A stretch of 6,118 nucleotides of DNA from Alphaproteobacteria bacterium (GTDB taxonomy: Bacteria; Pseudomonadota; Alphaproteobacteria; Elsterales; Elsteraceae): contig JAAFHH010000030.1 of NCBI GenBank assembly GCA_013297545.1, forward strand, positions 7,757 to 13,874, given 5' to 3'. A program made the translations under genes and the position numbers. The notes beneath the pieces were generated by a model. The model worked only from the letters and a program-made list of their open reading frames with translations, made no database searches and had not been told where the DNA came from. Shown piece after piece: positions 5,874-6,118 of the stretch (its first letter is position 1; every line of letters starts with the position of its first letter).

Positions 5874-6118
5874 TGTCCGCGCCTCCGTGCCATGTACGCT
5901 CCTGGAGTGAGCACAGTTATCTCCGTGAACATTAACTCCCCACGCGCAAAATCGCGAGTGTTGGCTGTGATGATAGCGCTTGCTCCAGCAGCTACGGCGA
6001 GTTCGACGATGTGATTGTCTGCTTCGTCAACGAGGTTCGGTCGCCACAGGAAATGAACAAGCACCCAGTCACAGACGTGCAGCAGCGCGTCGAACAGCCG
6101 GTCTCGCTCCGCCAGGTT
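5870..6118 (-). CDS. PIN-domain toxin, COG1569-like (C-terminal part; 5' end outside window)
   Basis: The frame is open to the right edge, giving the last 82 residues. PIN-domain toxins are Mg2+-dependent ribonucleases that cut RNA when their antitoxin is lost. Seen: WRPNLVDEADNH, followed by ELAVAAGASAIITANTRDF and a closing ELMFTEITVLTPGAYM. These match the C-terminal half of the 'putative toxin component, PIN family' proteins, with acidic residues in DEADNH and the Asp of TRDF as likely metal ligands. The N-terminal catalytic aspartate must lie in the missing part. An internal GTG (6064-6062) would give a shorter 64-residue ORF, but family-like sequence (LAERDRLFDALLHVCDW) continues upstream of it, so that is not the start. 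The toxin precedes its antitoxin and overlaps it by 4 nt. Whether the gene is intact cannot be judged from this window. Confidence 0.82.
   Translation of the reverse strand, partial: NLAERDRLFDALLHVCDWVLVHFLWRPNLVDEADNHIVELAVAAGASAIITANTRDFARGELMFTEITVLTPGAYMARRRGQ

Noticed and set aside
1..6118. Signs of a novel multi-gene system, mobile element, CRISPR array or structural RNA gene
   Set aside because: Apart from the leader and the toxin-antitoxin edge, the window is filled by a well-known core cluster. No direct-repeat array, transposase, tRNA cloverleaf or rRNA sequence was seen.

Overview
The window is a high-GC (roughly 60-65% by eye) proteobacterial chromosome segment. Every gene I can support lies on the minus strand, so transcription runs from the right end (6118) to the left end (1). 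The protein sequences and gene order look alphaproteobacterial, perhaps Rhodospirillales-like. That placement is a judgement from family resemblance, not from any search.

Right edge (5643-6118): a small toxin-antitoxin pair. It consists of a truncated PIN-family toxin (COG1569-like), read from the window edge, and a ribbon-helix-helix antitoxin overlapping it by 4 nt. Next comes a 160-nt leader (5483-5642). It holds a very good sigma70-type promoter (TTGCAC, 17-nt spacer, TATATA) and two strong hairpins ahead of rpsB.

Middle (2928-5482): the translation genes rpsB (ribosomal protein S2), tsf (EF-Ts) and frr (ribosome recycling factor). In most proteobacteria pyrH (UMP kinase) lies between tsf and frr. 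Here those genes are only 71 nt apart, and the gap holds a perfect 10-bp hairpin instead.

Left part (1-2924): the envelope and isoprenoid genes uppS, cdsA, dxr and the 5' end of rseP, packed tightly (3-nt gap, 31-nt gap, 4-nt overlap, 7-nt overlap). dxr commits carbon to the MEP pathway, and uppS uses the resulting isoprenoids to make the undecaprenyl carrier for peptidoglycan and other surface polymers. cdsA makes CDP-diacylglycerol for phospholipids, and rseP is the intramembrane site-2 protease of envelope stress signalling. The order is the classic rpsB-tsf-(pyrH)-frr-uppS-cdsA-dxr-rseP cluster, in which translation and envelope growth genes are co-transcribed.

No rRNA, tRNA, CRISPR array or insertion sequence was seen. 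I found no novel multi-gene system. The points worth a second look are the missing pyrH with a hairpin in its place, the structured rpsB promoter and leader, and a toxin-antitoxin pair reading directly into an essential ribosomal operon with no visible terminator.
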